From contig NZ_JAKGAO010000011.1 in NCBI RefSeq assembly GCF_021532315.1, forward strand, positions 124,001 to 188,000: a DNA stretch of 64,000 nt. The letters are read 5' to 3'. Source of the DNA: Paenibacillus tarimensis (GTDB lineage Bacteria; Bacillota; Bacilli; Paenibacillales; Paenibacillaceae). Positions within the stretch are counted from its first letter, which is position 1; each line of letters opens with the position of its first letter. The position numbers and the translations under genes were made by a program. The notes beneath the pieces were generated by a model. The model saw nothing but the letters and a program-made list of their open reading frames with translations. It did not search any database and had not been told where the DNA came from. Positions 30,179 to 38,000 of this stretch are shown here, in pieces.

Positions 30179-30285
30179 TGGATGCCGTAAACAGCCGTCC
30201 TCCATGTATAGTGTGCGTTGCTCGCAGCCATTCCATTCGGCTTCCCGCCGGATACGGCCTGTCTATAGAGTAAGCAGCTATCACT

Positions 30286-31128
30286 CTAGAAATTAAAATT
30301 GTCCGGATCTGGACCAAACCGGTGATTGCGGTTCAGGTCACTGATCTGCTTCACTTCGTCTGCTGTCAGTTCAAAATCAAAGATATCCGCATTCGATGCA
30401 ATGCGCTCGGCTTTAACCGACTTTGGAATCGTTAAGACACCTGTCTGCAGATCCCAGCGCAGTACGATCTGTGCAGGAGATTTGCCATATTTACCGCCAA
30501 GCTCTTTGAGAAGCGCCACATCCAGGTTGCCCTGCATCAGCGGACTCCAGGCCTGAAGCCGGATGTTCTGTTCCTTACAGTAGTCGAGCACTTCACGCTG
30601 TGTCAGAAGCGGATGATACTCCACCTGATTCACCGCCGGCTTGACTTCACAATCTGCAAGCAGATCCTTCAGATGATGAACCTGGAAGTTGCTGACGCCA
30701 ATGGCGCGAACGGCTCCGTCTTTATAGAGCTTCTCAAGCGCCCGGTAAGTCTCTTTATATTTGCCGGCAACCGGCCAGTGTACCAGATATAAATCGATAG
30801 TCTCGAGACCGAGTTTTTTTCGGCTTTCCTCGAACGCACGCAGCGTCGAGTCATATCCCTGGTCTGAATTCCACACCTTCGTGGTTATGAACAGCTCGGA
30901 ACGGTCTGTACCGCACTCCCTGATCGCGCGGCCGACGCCCTCTTCATTACCGTATACCGCAGCGGTGTCGATCAGGCGGTATCCCTGCTGCACGGCAGAT
31001 GTCACCGCATCAACCACTTCCTGCCCTTCCTTGCTCTGGAACACGCCAAGCCCAAACCAAGGCATATGTACGCCATTATTTAACTCCACTCGGTCAGATA
31101 GACCAGTGATCTGTTTGCTTTCAACCAT
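30286..31128 (-). CDS. Aldo-keto reductase (YvgN/glyoxal reductase-like)
   Basis: This 280-residue NADPH-dependent reductase has the full catalytic tetrad Asp54, Tyr59, Lys84 and His117 and closely follows Bacillus YvgN, a methylglyoxal/glyoxal reductase (PWFGLGVF, GNEEGVGRAI, AIGVSNFQVHHL, AWSPLMQG, TIPKSVK). Detoxification of reactive aldehydes is the likely job. GGAGAT lies nine bases before ATG 31128; ATG 31137 is also in frame. A perfect 15-bp palindrome overlaps the presumed promoter. Confidence 0.92.
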   Translation of the reverse strand: MVESKQITGLSDRVELNNGVHMPWFGLGVFQSKEGQEVVDAVTSAVQQGYRLIDTAAVYGNEEGVGRAIRECGTDRSELFITTKVWNSDQGYDSTLRAFEESRKKLGLETIDLYLVHWPVAGKYKETYRALEKLYKDGAVRAIGVSNFQVHHLKDLLADCEVKPAVNQVEYHPLLTQREVLDYCKEQNIRLQAWSPLMQGNLDVALLKELGGKYGKSPAQIVLRWDLQTGVLTIPKSVKAERIASNADIFDFELTADEVKQISDLNRNHRFGPDPDNFNF

Positions 31129-31161
31129 ATTATGCATATCTCCTTTAGATGTAATGGTATC

Positions 31162-31176
31162 ACTATACAGTATAGT
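31162..31176 (-). promoter_or_regulatory. Palindromic operator upstream of the aldo-keto reductase
   Basis: ACTATAC-A-GTATAGT is a perfect inverted repeat with 7-base arms. It contains TATAGT, a plausible -10 (TTGAAT lies 15 bp upstream), so a bound regulator would block transcription. The regulator is unknown. HxlR- and MerR-type sites look similar. Confidence 0.65.
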
Positions 31177-31180
31177 AGCT

Positions 31181-32071
31181 TTATTCAATGATTTCATCCG
31201 TCAGTGTAAAAAGTTCCAGCTGCTCCGGCTGACGCCTAATCTTGAAGCTCCCTCTTGGCGGCGTCTGTCCCAGCTGTTTCATCATCTCCAGCGCATTGGC
31301 TGACGCATGCCCGCCAGAGTTATTGTTGAAGATTACACTGACGGCATCCGCCATACTCTCCAGACGTTTCAGGCGTTCCGCCCATTCCGCCAGCTCTGCC
31401 TCATTATAATTATATAGGTAACGAACCTCCCGCCAGTTGGGCTGGCCTGCGCTGTGCCATCCCTCCACATTGCGTCCATGGAACCGGACCATCGTCATCC
31501 CGTTGGCGGCGGCAGCCTCCACAATCGGCACCGAGCCTTTGCCCGCCTGGGGCTCGTCACAGACTGTGTGGTACCAGCCTTCAGACCGCATAAAGTCCAG
31601 CGTGCGCTCTGCCATGCCTTCTTCAAACCAGCTCTGATGACGAAACTCCAAGGCGCACGGTATTCCTTCCATCCTCGCCTTGGTCTCCCTCAGCTCCTGC
31701 ACATTAGACTTCGTGCAATCGAACCACGGCGGATACTGAAACAATACCGCGCGCAGCTTGCCCGCCTCAATCATTGGAGCAATCGAAGCTTTGAACGCTG
31801 CAAACATCTCATCCGCCGCCTGTCCCTCCGGTGCGGGTCCTCTAGTGTGTCCTGTCATCCCCTGGTATGCCTTCACGATGAACCGGAACCCTGGAGGAGT
31901 TTCAGCCGTCCACTTCTCCATGTTGCGGAGCGGCTGAATCGCATAGAACGTGCTGTCGACTTCCACGCAGCTGAACCAGTTGCTGTAGGTGACCAGCTTA
32001 TTCTTGGCTGAACCGGGTTCGGTGTACAGGGAATTATGGTCCCCCCAGCCGGCCAGTCCGATCTCGATCAT
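31181..32071 (-). CDS. DUF72 family protein (YunF-like)
   Basis: This 296-residue TIM-barrel-like protein belongs to DUF72 (IGLAGWGDH start, SCVEVDSTFYAI, GFRFIVKAYQGMTG, LFQYPPWF, ALEFRHQSW, MTMVRFHGRN, IFNNNSGGHASANA). No activity is established for the family. Near its C-terminus stands QPEQLELF, which fits the QLxLF motif by which many proteins bind the DNA polymerase sliding clamp. The stop is five bases from the operator of the next gene. Confidence 0.9.
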   Translation of the reverse strand: MIEIGLAGWGDHNSLYTEPGSAKNKLVTYSNWFSCVEVDSTFYAIQPLRNMEKWTAETPPGFRFIVKAYQGMTGHTRGPAPEGQAADEMFAAFKASIAPMIEAGKLRAVLFQYPPWFDCTKSNVQELRETKARMEGIPCALEFRHQSWFEEGMAERTLDFMRSEGWYHTVCDEPQAGKGSVPIVEAAAANGMTMVRFHGRNVEGWHSAGQPNWREVRYLYNYNEAELAEWAERLKRLESMADAVSVIFNNNSGGHASANALEMMKQLGQTPPRGSFKIRRQPEQLELFTLTDEIIE

Positions 32072-32140
32072 GCGCCGCTCCTCCTCGTTTTATCTCCTAT
32101 TAACCCTGCCGTACCTGTCTCAATCGCAATAACTTGTGAT

Positions 32141-32908
32141 TCAGAAGGAGAGGCACAGGTAACTCAGAGAGCCGTAATCATAACCGCGATAGATTACGCT
32201 GCTCTCCGACTGCTCACTCTTGCTGCCCAGTGCCAGCAGGAGCGGGACAAAATGCTCCTCACGTGGAACCGCCCGCTCTGCATGGGGCGCAATCTCCCTG
32301 TAGCGGAACAAATCCTCATAGGAACCGCTACCGATGGTATGAACAAGCCAGTCATCGAATGCCACTGCCCACTCCTCCGGCTCCTGCATGTCCCAGCGCA
32401 GCTGCCGCAGGTTGTGAACGGTAGCTCCACTGCCGAGAACCAGGATGTCTTCTTCACCGAGCCCTCTGAGCGCTTCCCCGATCCGGAACTGTTCAGCAGG
32501 CGGCAGGAATGGATGGACAGAGACCTGCACGACCGGAATATCCGCTTCCGGGTACAGCCGTCTAAGCAGCGTCCACGAGCCGTGGTCCAGCCCCCTCTTG
32601 TTATCCATCCGCGTCTGTATACCGTGCTGGCCTAAGCGAGCAGCCAGCCGATCCGCAATTTCTATGGAACCTCGGGCTGGATACTTGATTGTGTACATTT
32701 CTGGAGGAAAACCCCCAAAATCATAGATCGTATCATAGCTTCCGTCCATTCGTGATATCGTGGTAACCGGCTCCTCCCAGTGGGCGGTAAATACAATGAC
32801 GGCCTTTGGCCTCATGCTTTTTCCAAGCCGGGCAAGGAAATCAGTATAGCTGGAATCTTCTATGGCAAGCAGCGGGGAACCATGCGACAGGAACAAAGCT
32901 GGAATCAT
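32141..32908 (-). CDS. Class III extradiol ring-cleavage dioxygenase, DODA/YgiD family
   Basis: This 255-residue protein belongs to the DODA-type dioxygenase family. The metal ligands are recognisable: His9 in FLSHGSP, His43 in FTAHWEEP, His165 in GATVHNLR and His219 in PREEHFVP, with His109 in GLDHGSW as the likely catalytic residue. Family members open DOPA or other catechols, or have been linked to quinone stress. GAGGAG lies eight bases before ATG 32908. Confidence 0.92.
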   Translation of the reverse strand: MIPALFLSHGSPLLAIEDSSYTDFLARLGKSMRPKAVIVFTAHWEEPVTTISRMDGSYDTIYDFGGFPPEMYTIKYPARGSIEIADRLAARLGQHGIQTRMDNKRGLDHGSWTLLRRLYPEADIPVVQVSVHPFLPPAEQFRIGEALRGLGEEDILVLGSGATVHNLRQLRWDMQEPEEWAVAFDDWLVHTIGSGSYEDLFRYREIAPHAERAVPREEHFVPLLLALGSKSEQSESSVIYRGYDYGSLSYLCLSF

Positions 32909-33039
32909 CGGCACGTCTCCTCTTTATCGTTAATTACTTATTGTAAGTAAACATACATGGAATAGTTCTTTCGGTCAAGAACAGCATCCCGCTTACACGG
33001 ATAAACTTGGATGTCTCTTATGCTGTGCTGCAGAGAAAT

Positions 33040-33366
33040 TTAATCATGCATCCCTCCGACAATCCGCAACCCGGCAACACCTGCTATGATCATTGCAATG
33101 AACAGCAGCTTAAGCGCCGCCCTCGATTCCTTGAATACCACCATACCCAGAATGACGCTGCCCGCCGAGCCGATCCCCGTCCATATGCCATAAGCCGTGC
33201 TGATCGGAATGTCCTGCAACGCCTTGGAGAGAAAGAAGAAGCTGACAAACCCGGACAGAACCGCGCCGATTGCCGGCTTCCACTTGCGAAAACCGTCTGA
33301 AAGCTTGAGGAAGGTGACACCGCTCACTTCTCCCAGCCCTGATATTAATAGGTAAATCCATGCCAT
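33040..33366 (-). CDS. yvdR: Small multidrug resistance protein, YvdR-like subunit
   Basis: This 108-residue four-helix SMR transporter has the essential membrane glutamate Glu13 in ISGLGEVSG. It pairs with the SMR gene 7 bp upstream as a probable heterodimer. The arrangement TetR-SMR-SMR equals Bacillus yvdT-yvdS-yvdR. The sequence SKALQDIPISTAYGIWTGIG is typical of the Gdx/SugE side of the family, so guanidinium or quaternary ammonium ions are candidate substrates. Confidence 0.88.
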   Translation of the reverse strand: MAWIYLLISGLGEVSGVTFLKLSDGFRKWKPAIGAVLSGFVSFFFLSKALQDIPISTAYGIWTGIGSAGSVILGMVVFKESRAALKLLFIAMIIAGVAGLRIVGGMHD

Positions 33367-33373
33367 GACTCTC

Positions 33374-33802
33374 TCACCCCTCTCCGGTCTGCGGCGAATT
33401 CCCGTTCTTCACATTAGAATCAGGTCCAGAAATCTGGCCCTCTGCCTTATCGGACCCCGCTTCCGCCGTCCCCGCTCCATCTCCTGAGATCATCTTCAGC
33501 CCCACAATGCCTCCCAGGAGCAGCAGCACAAAGAACAGCCGCCAAAAGCCCCCAGGCTCGCCAAGAAACAAGATACCGACGATTACGGTCCCCGCTGTAC
33601 CAATTCCCGTGAACACCGCATACGCTGTGCCAATCTCAATCCGCCTCATCACCTTGGCGAAAAGATAGAAGCTCAGTACAAGCAGCGCGATTGTAACCAC
33701 ACTTGGCAGTGGCCTCGTGAACCCCTCCGACTGCTTCAAACCGAATGCCCAAACAACCTCAAGTATGCCCGCCAAGAACAGCAGCAGCCATGCCATAACC
33801 AT
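33374..33802 (-). CDS. yvdS: Small multidrug resistance protein, YvdS-like subunit with hydrophilic tail
   Basis: The first 105 residues are a four-helix SMR protein with the essential Glu15 in AGILEVVWAFGLK, close to the Gdx/SugE signature. After the fourth helix comes a 36-residue polar tail rich in Gly, Asp, Ser and Asn that SMR proteins normally lack (usual length 105-110, here 142). The gene starts one base after the TetR stop and lies 7 bp before the partner SMR gene, so all three are one operon. Confidence 0.88.
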   Translation of the reverse strand: MVMAWLLLFLAGILEVVWAFGLKQSEGFTRPLPSVVTIALLVLSFYLFAKVMRRIEIGTAYAVFTGIGTAGTVIVGILFLGEPGGFWRLFFVLLLLGGIVGLKMISGDGAGTAEAGSDKAEGQISGPDSNVKNGNSPQTGEG

Positions 33803-33803
33803 C

Positions 33804-34382
33804 TCATCCCTTCACGCTCTGCCAATAATACTGCCAGATCATCTGTTGTCTTTCCCGGTATATTTCCCTGCTATACAGCTGACTCTCCACAAGCAGCCCG
33901 TCAATAAGTGCATAAAATACATTAATAAGCGGCTGTGCCGCCTGTTCACGTATTTCACCCTTTTCCATCGCTTGTTGAAGCATCCCGCCCAGCATCTCGC
34001 TTACACCCTTCTCATACTGTATAAAATCATGCTGCAGCTTCGGCTTTAGCAGCTTTGGCGGCATCAGCATCGTTTTCTTCAGAAAAGCCTGCATGCCTCC
34101 CGCTTCAGGGTCTGTATAATAATCATAAACAGCCTTCAGCCTGTCCTCGAGCGGCCCCGATGGCGAGGTTGACTGATCCACATAGTTGGCAAGACGCCAG
34201 CGTTCACTCTCCGCTGCCTCCGCAAATAAGCTGAGGAACAGCTGCTCCTTCGATTCAAAGTGCGCATAAATGGACGGCGTCTTAATACCGACCGCCTTGG
34301 CGATCTCAGCCAGCTTCACTCCGTCATATCCTGATTCCGCAAACATCTCGCGCGCCACTGCCTTGATCTGGCTTGCCGACAT
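33804..34382 (-). CDS. yvdT: TetR-family regulator of the SMR efflux operon
   Basis: This 192-residue TetR protein has the N-terminal helix-turn-helix (AREMFAESGYDGVKLAEIAKAVGIKTPSIYAHF split over residues 10-42). The C-terminal ligand domain is unlike any I can name. It is first in the operon and an 18-bp perfect palindrome sits at its own promoter, so it very probably represses itself and the two efflux genes. No guanidine riboswitch is seen, unlike at ykkCD. Confidence 0.92.
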   Translation of the reverse strand: MSASQIKAVAREMFAESGYDGVKLAEIAKAVGIKTPSIYAHFESKEQLFLSLFAEAAESERWRLANYVDQSTSPSGPLEDRLKAVYDYYTDPEAGGMQAFLKKTMLMPPKLLKPKLQHDFIQYEKGVSEMLGGMLQQAMEKGEIREQAAQPLINVFYALIDGLLVESQLYSREIYRERQQMIWQYYWQSVKG

Positions 34383-34414
34383 GGTACACCCCCTTATTGT
34401 CCGTCTACTATCGA

Positions 34415-34466
34415 CTAACTAACGTTAGTTAGGTGAATTATATAAGATATGTCCCTCCTCCTGCAA
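34415..34466 (-). promoter_or_regulatory. Promoter and 18-bp palindromic operator of the TetR-SMR operon
   Basis: TTGCAG (34466-34461) and TATAAT (34442-34437) are 18 bp apart on the minus strand. Immediately downstream lies the perfect palindrome CTAACTAACGTTAGTTAG (34415-34432), covering the expected start of transcription. Confidence 0.88.
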
Positions 34467-34495
34467 GACCAAACGACTCTATATAGATGTAAGCA

Positions 34496-34879
34496 TTACT
34501 CTATACAGCCTCCAAAATCCTCCAAGACCTTGGATTTGTCGCCATAAACCTTTTCGAGATGACTCTCTCCCCAGTAGCATAAATGGTCCAGCGCGGGCTT
34601 TAATCCCCAGCCGTAGGAAGTTAACTCATACTCCACTTTAGGCGGCATTTCGTTATAAACCTTTCGCGCAACAATCTCGTCCTTTTCCAGACCCCTTAGT
34701 TGGGTGGTCAGCATTTTTTGCGTAATGCCAGGCATTAACCGTCGCAGCTCAGACGTTCGTTTTGGTCCTGTCATCAGATGATAAATAATTAAAGGCTTCC
34801 ACTTCCCCCCCATCACTTCTAATGCAGCCTCCACCCCAACTCTGTACTTCTTTTGAACACTGGTCCTCTCTTCAGTCAT
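34496..34879 (-). CDS. HxlR-family transcriptional regulator
   Basis: This 127-residue winged-helix protein is of the HxlR type (VMGGKWKPLIIYHLMTGPKRTSELRRL, ITQKMLTTQLRGLEKDEIV, VEYELTSYG). Single cysteines near the C-terminus (LCYWGES and GGCIE) could act in redox sensing, although the N-terminal Cys of YodB is absent. It is divergent from a flavodoxin-fold reductase 236 bp away, the common HxlR/quinone-reductase pairing. Confidence 0.9.
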   Translation of the reverse strand: MTEERTSVQKKYRVGVEAALEVMGGKWKPLIIYHLMTGPKRTSELRRLMPGITQKMLTTQLRGLEKDEIVARKVYNEMPPKVEYELTSYGWGLKPALDHLCYWGESHLEKVYGDKSKVLEDFGGCIE

Positions 34880-35026
34880 CACTTATCCCTCCGTGGATTG
34901 GCTGTATTTGCTAAGACCATTTCTTTCACTTCAGTCCGTTATTTAAGGAAATACCAGTCCGTCTATGCAGGAACTTCTATGTACCTATGGCACATGAAGC
35001 TCCCTATAGAACTTAAAAGTGCGTAC

Positions 35027-35055
35027 TTCCAGAATATTTCAGTACTGTTTATAAT
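35027..35055 (+). promoter_or_regulatory. Candidate promoter of the quinone-reductase gene
   Basis: TTCCAG (35027-35032) and TATAAT (35050-35055) are 17 bp apart. GTACT and AGTAC form a short dyad around the spacer (35023-35045), a possible HxlR site. The rest of the 34880-35115 gap holds no other gene that I can support. Confidence 0.5.
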
Positions 35056-35115
35056 AGCATCAGCCATTGATGATGGCTACAAGATAGCTGACAAGAAAGG
35101 TAGTGAAATACAAGT

Positions 35116-35700
35116 ATGAGAGTATTAAGCGTCGTTTCGCACCCGAGAAAAGAATCCCTGACCTTTAAGGTTGCCGATCGTTTCGTCCAAGGTCTCACAG
35201 AGGCAGGCCACGATTATGAGATATTGGATTTACACAGAAATGGCTTTGATCCTGTCTTAAAAGGTGTAGATGAACCTGATTGGTCAGCTACGGAACAAAC
35301 CTTTTCTCCTCAGGTAGAAACAGAGATAAGGCGAATGAAGGAGCATGATGCCCTGGCCTTTATATTTCCAGTTTGGTGGTGGCATCTGCCAGCGATGCTA
35401 AAAGGTTATATTGACCGTGTATGGAACAACGGGTTTGCGTACGGGGCGAACCAGCTCCATCATCAGCATGTCTTGTGGATTGGTTTGGCGGGCGTATCCG
35501 AAGAACAGATGAAAAAGCGTAACTACGATGAATCGATTACTCATCTGCTTAATGTGGGGATTGCAGATTATTGCGGCATTACCAATTCGAGGGTTGAATT
35601 TTTATATGAGACTATGAACTCCGCTGCCGAGCATCATGAGCTGCTGCTTAACCAAGCTTATCAATTAGGTTTGAATTATGGTAAGGAACAGCCGTCTTGA
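35116..35700 (+). CDS. NAD(P)H-dependent flavodoxin-fold oxidoreductase
   Basis: This 194-residue protein has the flavodoxin-like quinone-reductase fold (PF02525 class): VVSHPRKESLTFKVADRF at the N-terminus, FIFPVWWWHLPAMLKGYIDRVW for flavin binding, then an FAYG segment. Such enzymes reduce quinones or azo compounds by two electrons. The divergent HxlR gene is the probable regulator. Base composition looks AT-richer than in neighbouring genes, which together with the upstream region hints at recent acquisition. AAGG lies 15 bases before the ATG, a weak ribosome site. Confidence 0.88.
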   Translation: MRVLSVVSHPRKESLTFKVADRFVQGLTEAGHDYEILDLHRNGFDPVLKGVDEPDWSATEQTFSPQVETEIRRMKEHDALAFIFPVWWWHLPAMLKGYIDRVWNNGFAYGANQLHHQHVLWIGLAGVSEEQMKKRNYDESITHLLNVGIADYCGITNSRVEFLYETMNSAAEHHELLLNQAYQLGLNYGKEQPS

Positions 35701-35739
35701 GTTAGAGGATGTCTTACTGGTGTTTCCCTAACAACGCAA

Positions 35740-35775
35740 AATGGTCGGTCAGGAATAAGCTTCCGACCGACCATT
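35740..35775. terminator. Bidirectional hairpin between the reductase and SUMT genes
   Basis: AATGGTCGGTC pairs perfectly with GACCGACCATT (11 bp), and GGAA/TTCC extends the stem inside. T-runs are short. Confidence 0.75.
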
Positions 35776-35782
35776 ACATATT

Positions 35783-36574
35783 TCAAGCCAAACTCGCGAG
35801 GAGATGGTCAAGCTTTCCTAGCGGATAGTCCTCCATCCCGAGCAGTTGTCCCCGCAGTGCAACGACCGGCCCGACCACAATGGTCGCCGGGCTTTTCAGC
35901 TGCGCCTTCTCCTGCAGCTCGACAATTGTAGCGATCGTACCTGTCACCACGCGCTGCTCTTCCAATGAGCCGCTCTGGATGAGAGCGATCGGCGTATCCG
36001 GTGCCTTGCCCTCGCTCATCAGCTTCTGCGTAATGGCAGGCAGCTGCTGCAGCCCCATCAGGATCACGAGCGTCTCGGCCCCTGCCGCCCAGCTCCAATC
36101 CACGCAGGCGCCTGTCTTGCCTGTGCATTCATGCCCGGTTATGACTGCGAAGGAGGCGGCAAGCTTACGGTGCGTTACCGGGATACCGGCATAAGCGGGT
36201 GCCGCGATGCAGGAAGAAATCCCCGGTACAACCTCGAACAGGATCCCCCGCTCTGCCAGACAGAGCGCCTCTTCGCCGCCGCGTCCGTATACGAGCGGGT
36301 CGCCTCCCTTTAGCCGGGTAACAACCTTGCCCCGAAGCGCATGCCGAATGATGAGGTCATTGATATCCTCCTGCTTCATGGTATGGTGGCCCGATGCTTT
36401 GCCGACATAGATCATTTCACAGTGAGGCGATGCCTCATGCAGCAGCTCCTGCGATACCAGCCGGTCATAGATCAGCACTTCCGCTTCCCGGATCGACTCC
36501 AGACCTTTAACTGTGATCAGCTTCGGGTCTCCCGGGCCTGCTCCAGTTAAATATACGAACCCTCTCTCACTCAT
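35783..36574 (-). CDS. Uroporphyrinogen-III C-methyltransferase (SUMT)
   Basis: SUMT adds two methyl groups to uroporphyrinogen III to give precorrin-2, the first step to sirohaem. The 263-residue protein has VYLTGAGPGDPKLITVKG, VYVGK-type IYVGKASGHH, RLKGGDPLVYGRGGEEA and VVPGISSCIAAPAYAGIP. AAGGAGG precedes ATG 36574. It ends the nirB-nirD-hemD-SUMT operon, which therefore makes both nitrite reductase and the precursor of its sirohaem cofactor. The dehydrogenase/chelatase step is not encoded here. Confidence 0.95.
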   Translation of the reverse strand: MSERGFVYLTGAGPGDPKLITVKGLESIREAEVLIYDRLVSQELLHEASPHCEMIYVGKASGHHTMKQEDINDLIIRHALRGKVVTRLKGGDPLVYGRGGEEALCLAERGILFEVVPGISSCIAAPAYAGIPVTHRKLAASFAVITGHECTGKTGACVDWSWAAGAETLVILMGLQQLPAITQKLMSEGKAPDTPIALIQSGSLEEQRVVTGTIATIVELQEKAQLKSPATIVVGPVVALRGQLLGMEDYPLGKLDHLLASLA

Positions 36575-36644
36575 AAGCACGCCTCCTTCTAGACCGGCCA
36601 CCCTTCTCTAGTACAGACAAGCCGCAAGGGAAGCTTCTATTCTC

Positions 36645-37538
36645 TTATTGCTCCCCCGGCTTCTTCGTACGGTCGGCGGGCTGGTCAGCTGCACATTCCC
36701 CGGCCGCAAGCTCGTCGGCGGCATCCTGCTCTGAACGGCCGCCAAAATGCCTGGACATGGCCACGATCATACTGCCCATCCGCTCTTCCTCCGGAAACAG
36801 CACACGCTTCACGCCTTCCTCATAGAGCGCCTCAGCGGTCACCTTACCGACCGCAACGGCCAGCACGCCATCATCAAATGCGGCCAGCATTGCATCAAGC
36901 ATTCCTTGTTGTGCCGCCGATTGCATCACATACCGGACCTGAACCGTACTGGTAAAGGCGACTGCCTGCACCTTTGCGCCAACTATCTCTTCTATAAGCT
37001 GTCCGACGACAGAATCCTCTGGGGGGATATGCTGGTAGGGGAGCAGTTCCTCACAGAGCGCTCCCCTGGCAGCCAGCGCACCTGTTACCCGGGGAGCAGG
37101 ATCGCCGTAGAGCTGCAGTGCAACCCGCTTGCCCTGAAGCTCATACGGAGCCATCTCCTCCAGCAGTCCGGCTGTTGTGCCGTCGTTATCCCGAACCGCC
37201 GGCGTCAATTCGAGCTTCCGCAGAACATTAACGGTCTTGTAACCCCTCGCAGCGAGCTTCATCTGACGCAGCGCCGCCATGAAATCTTCCTCAAGCCCAA
37301 GCTGCGAAGCCTTGTTCAACAACGCCTCGGTACCCACACCGGTAGTCAGGACAAGCCAATCTGCAGGGTCTGCAATCAGCCCTTTCAGCTGCTCTTCAAT
37401 CTGCGAATCATCCACAAATACGGTGCCTTGGGCAGGACGGATTACCGCCCGCCCCCCAAACTTCTCAATCATACGGCTCATGTCCTCTGCCTTGCGCGGG
37501 CCGGTCACGGCCACCGTTATGCCTTCCAAGCGCGCCAT
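36645..37538 (-). CDS. Uroporphyrinogen-III synthase (HemD family)
   Basis: This 297-residue protein is of the HemD fold: TVAVTGPRKAEDM at the start, VFTS-type ADWLVLTTGVGTEAL, and AVAFTSTVQVRYVM in the second lobe. It would close the tetrapyrrole ring to uroporphyrinogen III ahead of SUMT. Sequence conservation in this family is low. The polar C-terminal tail of about 30 residues (AADELAAGECAADQPADRT) is dispensable-looking. The gene is between nirD and SUMT; AAGGAGG precedes the start. Confidence 0.82.
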   Translation of the reverse strand: MARLEGITVAVTGPRKAEDMSRMIEKFGGRAVIRPAQGTVFVDDSQIEEQLKGLIADPADWLVLTTGVGTEALLNKASQLGLEEDFMAALRQMKLAARGYKTVNVLRKLELTPAVRDNDGTTAGLLEEMAPYELQGKRVALQLYGDPAPRVTGALAARGALCEELLPYQHIPPEDSVVGQLIEEIVGAKVQAVAFTSTVQVRYVMQSAAQQGMLDAMLAAFDDGVLAVAVGKVTAEALYEEGVKRVLFPEEERMGSMIVAMSRHFGGRSEQDAADELAAGECAADQPADRTKKPGEQ

Positions 37539-37599
37539 TCACGCCGCCTCCTTGTATGGGTGGTGGTGTCTTACGGGCCGCTCCGATGGCATACCCGCA

Positions 37600-37932
37600 T
37601 TACGATACCAATGATTGTACCCCATTCAAGTCGAGAATGACATGACCGTTCTCATCTACGGTGACCGGATAGGTAGATACACAGCCGTCGTCCGGCGCCT
37701 GAACCATCCCATCCTCCAGGTCTATCTTCCAGTCGTGAAGCGGGCAGTACACATGGTGGTCGCACACCATACCTTCCGACAGCTTGCCGTTCTTGTGCGG
37801 GCAGCGGTTCTCTACGGCCTTCACAGTGCCATCCGACAGCTTGAACAGCGCCAGCTCCAGTTCACCCATCCGGAAGACGCGGCCCCTGCGCTCCGGAAAC
37901 TCCGAGATGTGGCCAATATTGAATTTTTTCAT
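37600..37932 (-). CDS. nirD: Nitrite reductase (NADH) small subunit
   Basis: This 110-residue Rieske-fold protein has both cluster motifs, CPHKNG and CPLHDW, spaced as in NirD subunits that keep the Rieske ligands. It partners NirB in reducing nitrite to ammonium. ATG 37932 is chosen for GAGGGGAGAG upstream and the family-like start KKFNIGHISEFPER; a longer frame begins at 37992. It lies 68 bp after nirB. Confidence 0.94.
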   Translation of the reverse strand: MKKFNIGHISEFPERRGRVFRMGELELALFKLSDGTVKAVENRCPHKNGKLSEGMVCDHHVYCPLHDWKIDLEDGMVQAPDDGCVSTYPVTVDENGHVILDLNGVQSLVS

Positions 37933-38000
37933 GGTCGCTCTCTCCCCTCGTTTGTTGGCAGGCATGCTGCCGGTCCCAAGCTGCACTTCCACACCGCTTC

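Noticed and set aside
32915-34495. Guanidine-I riboswitch in front of the SMR pair
   Set aside because: The upstream region holds a SigA promoter and an 18-bp palindrome only; no conserved ykkC-type core was found.
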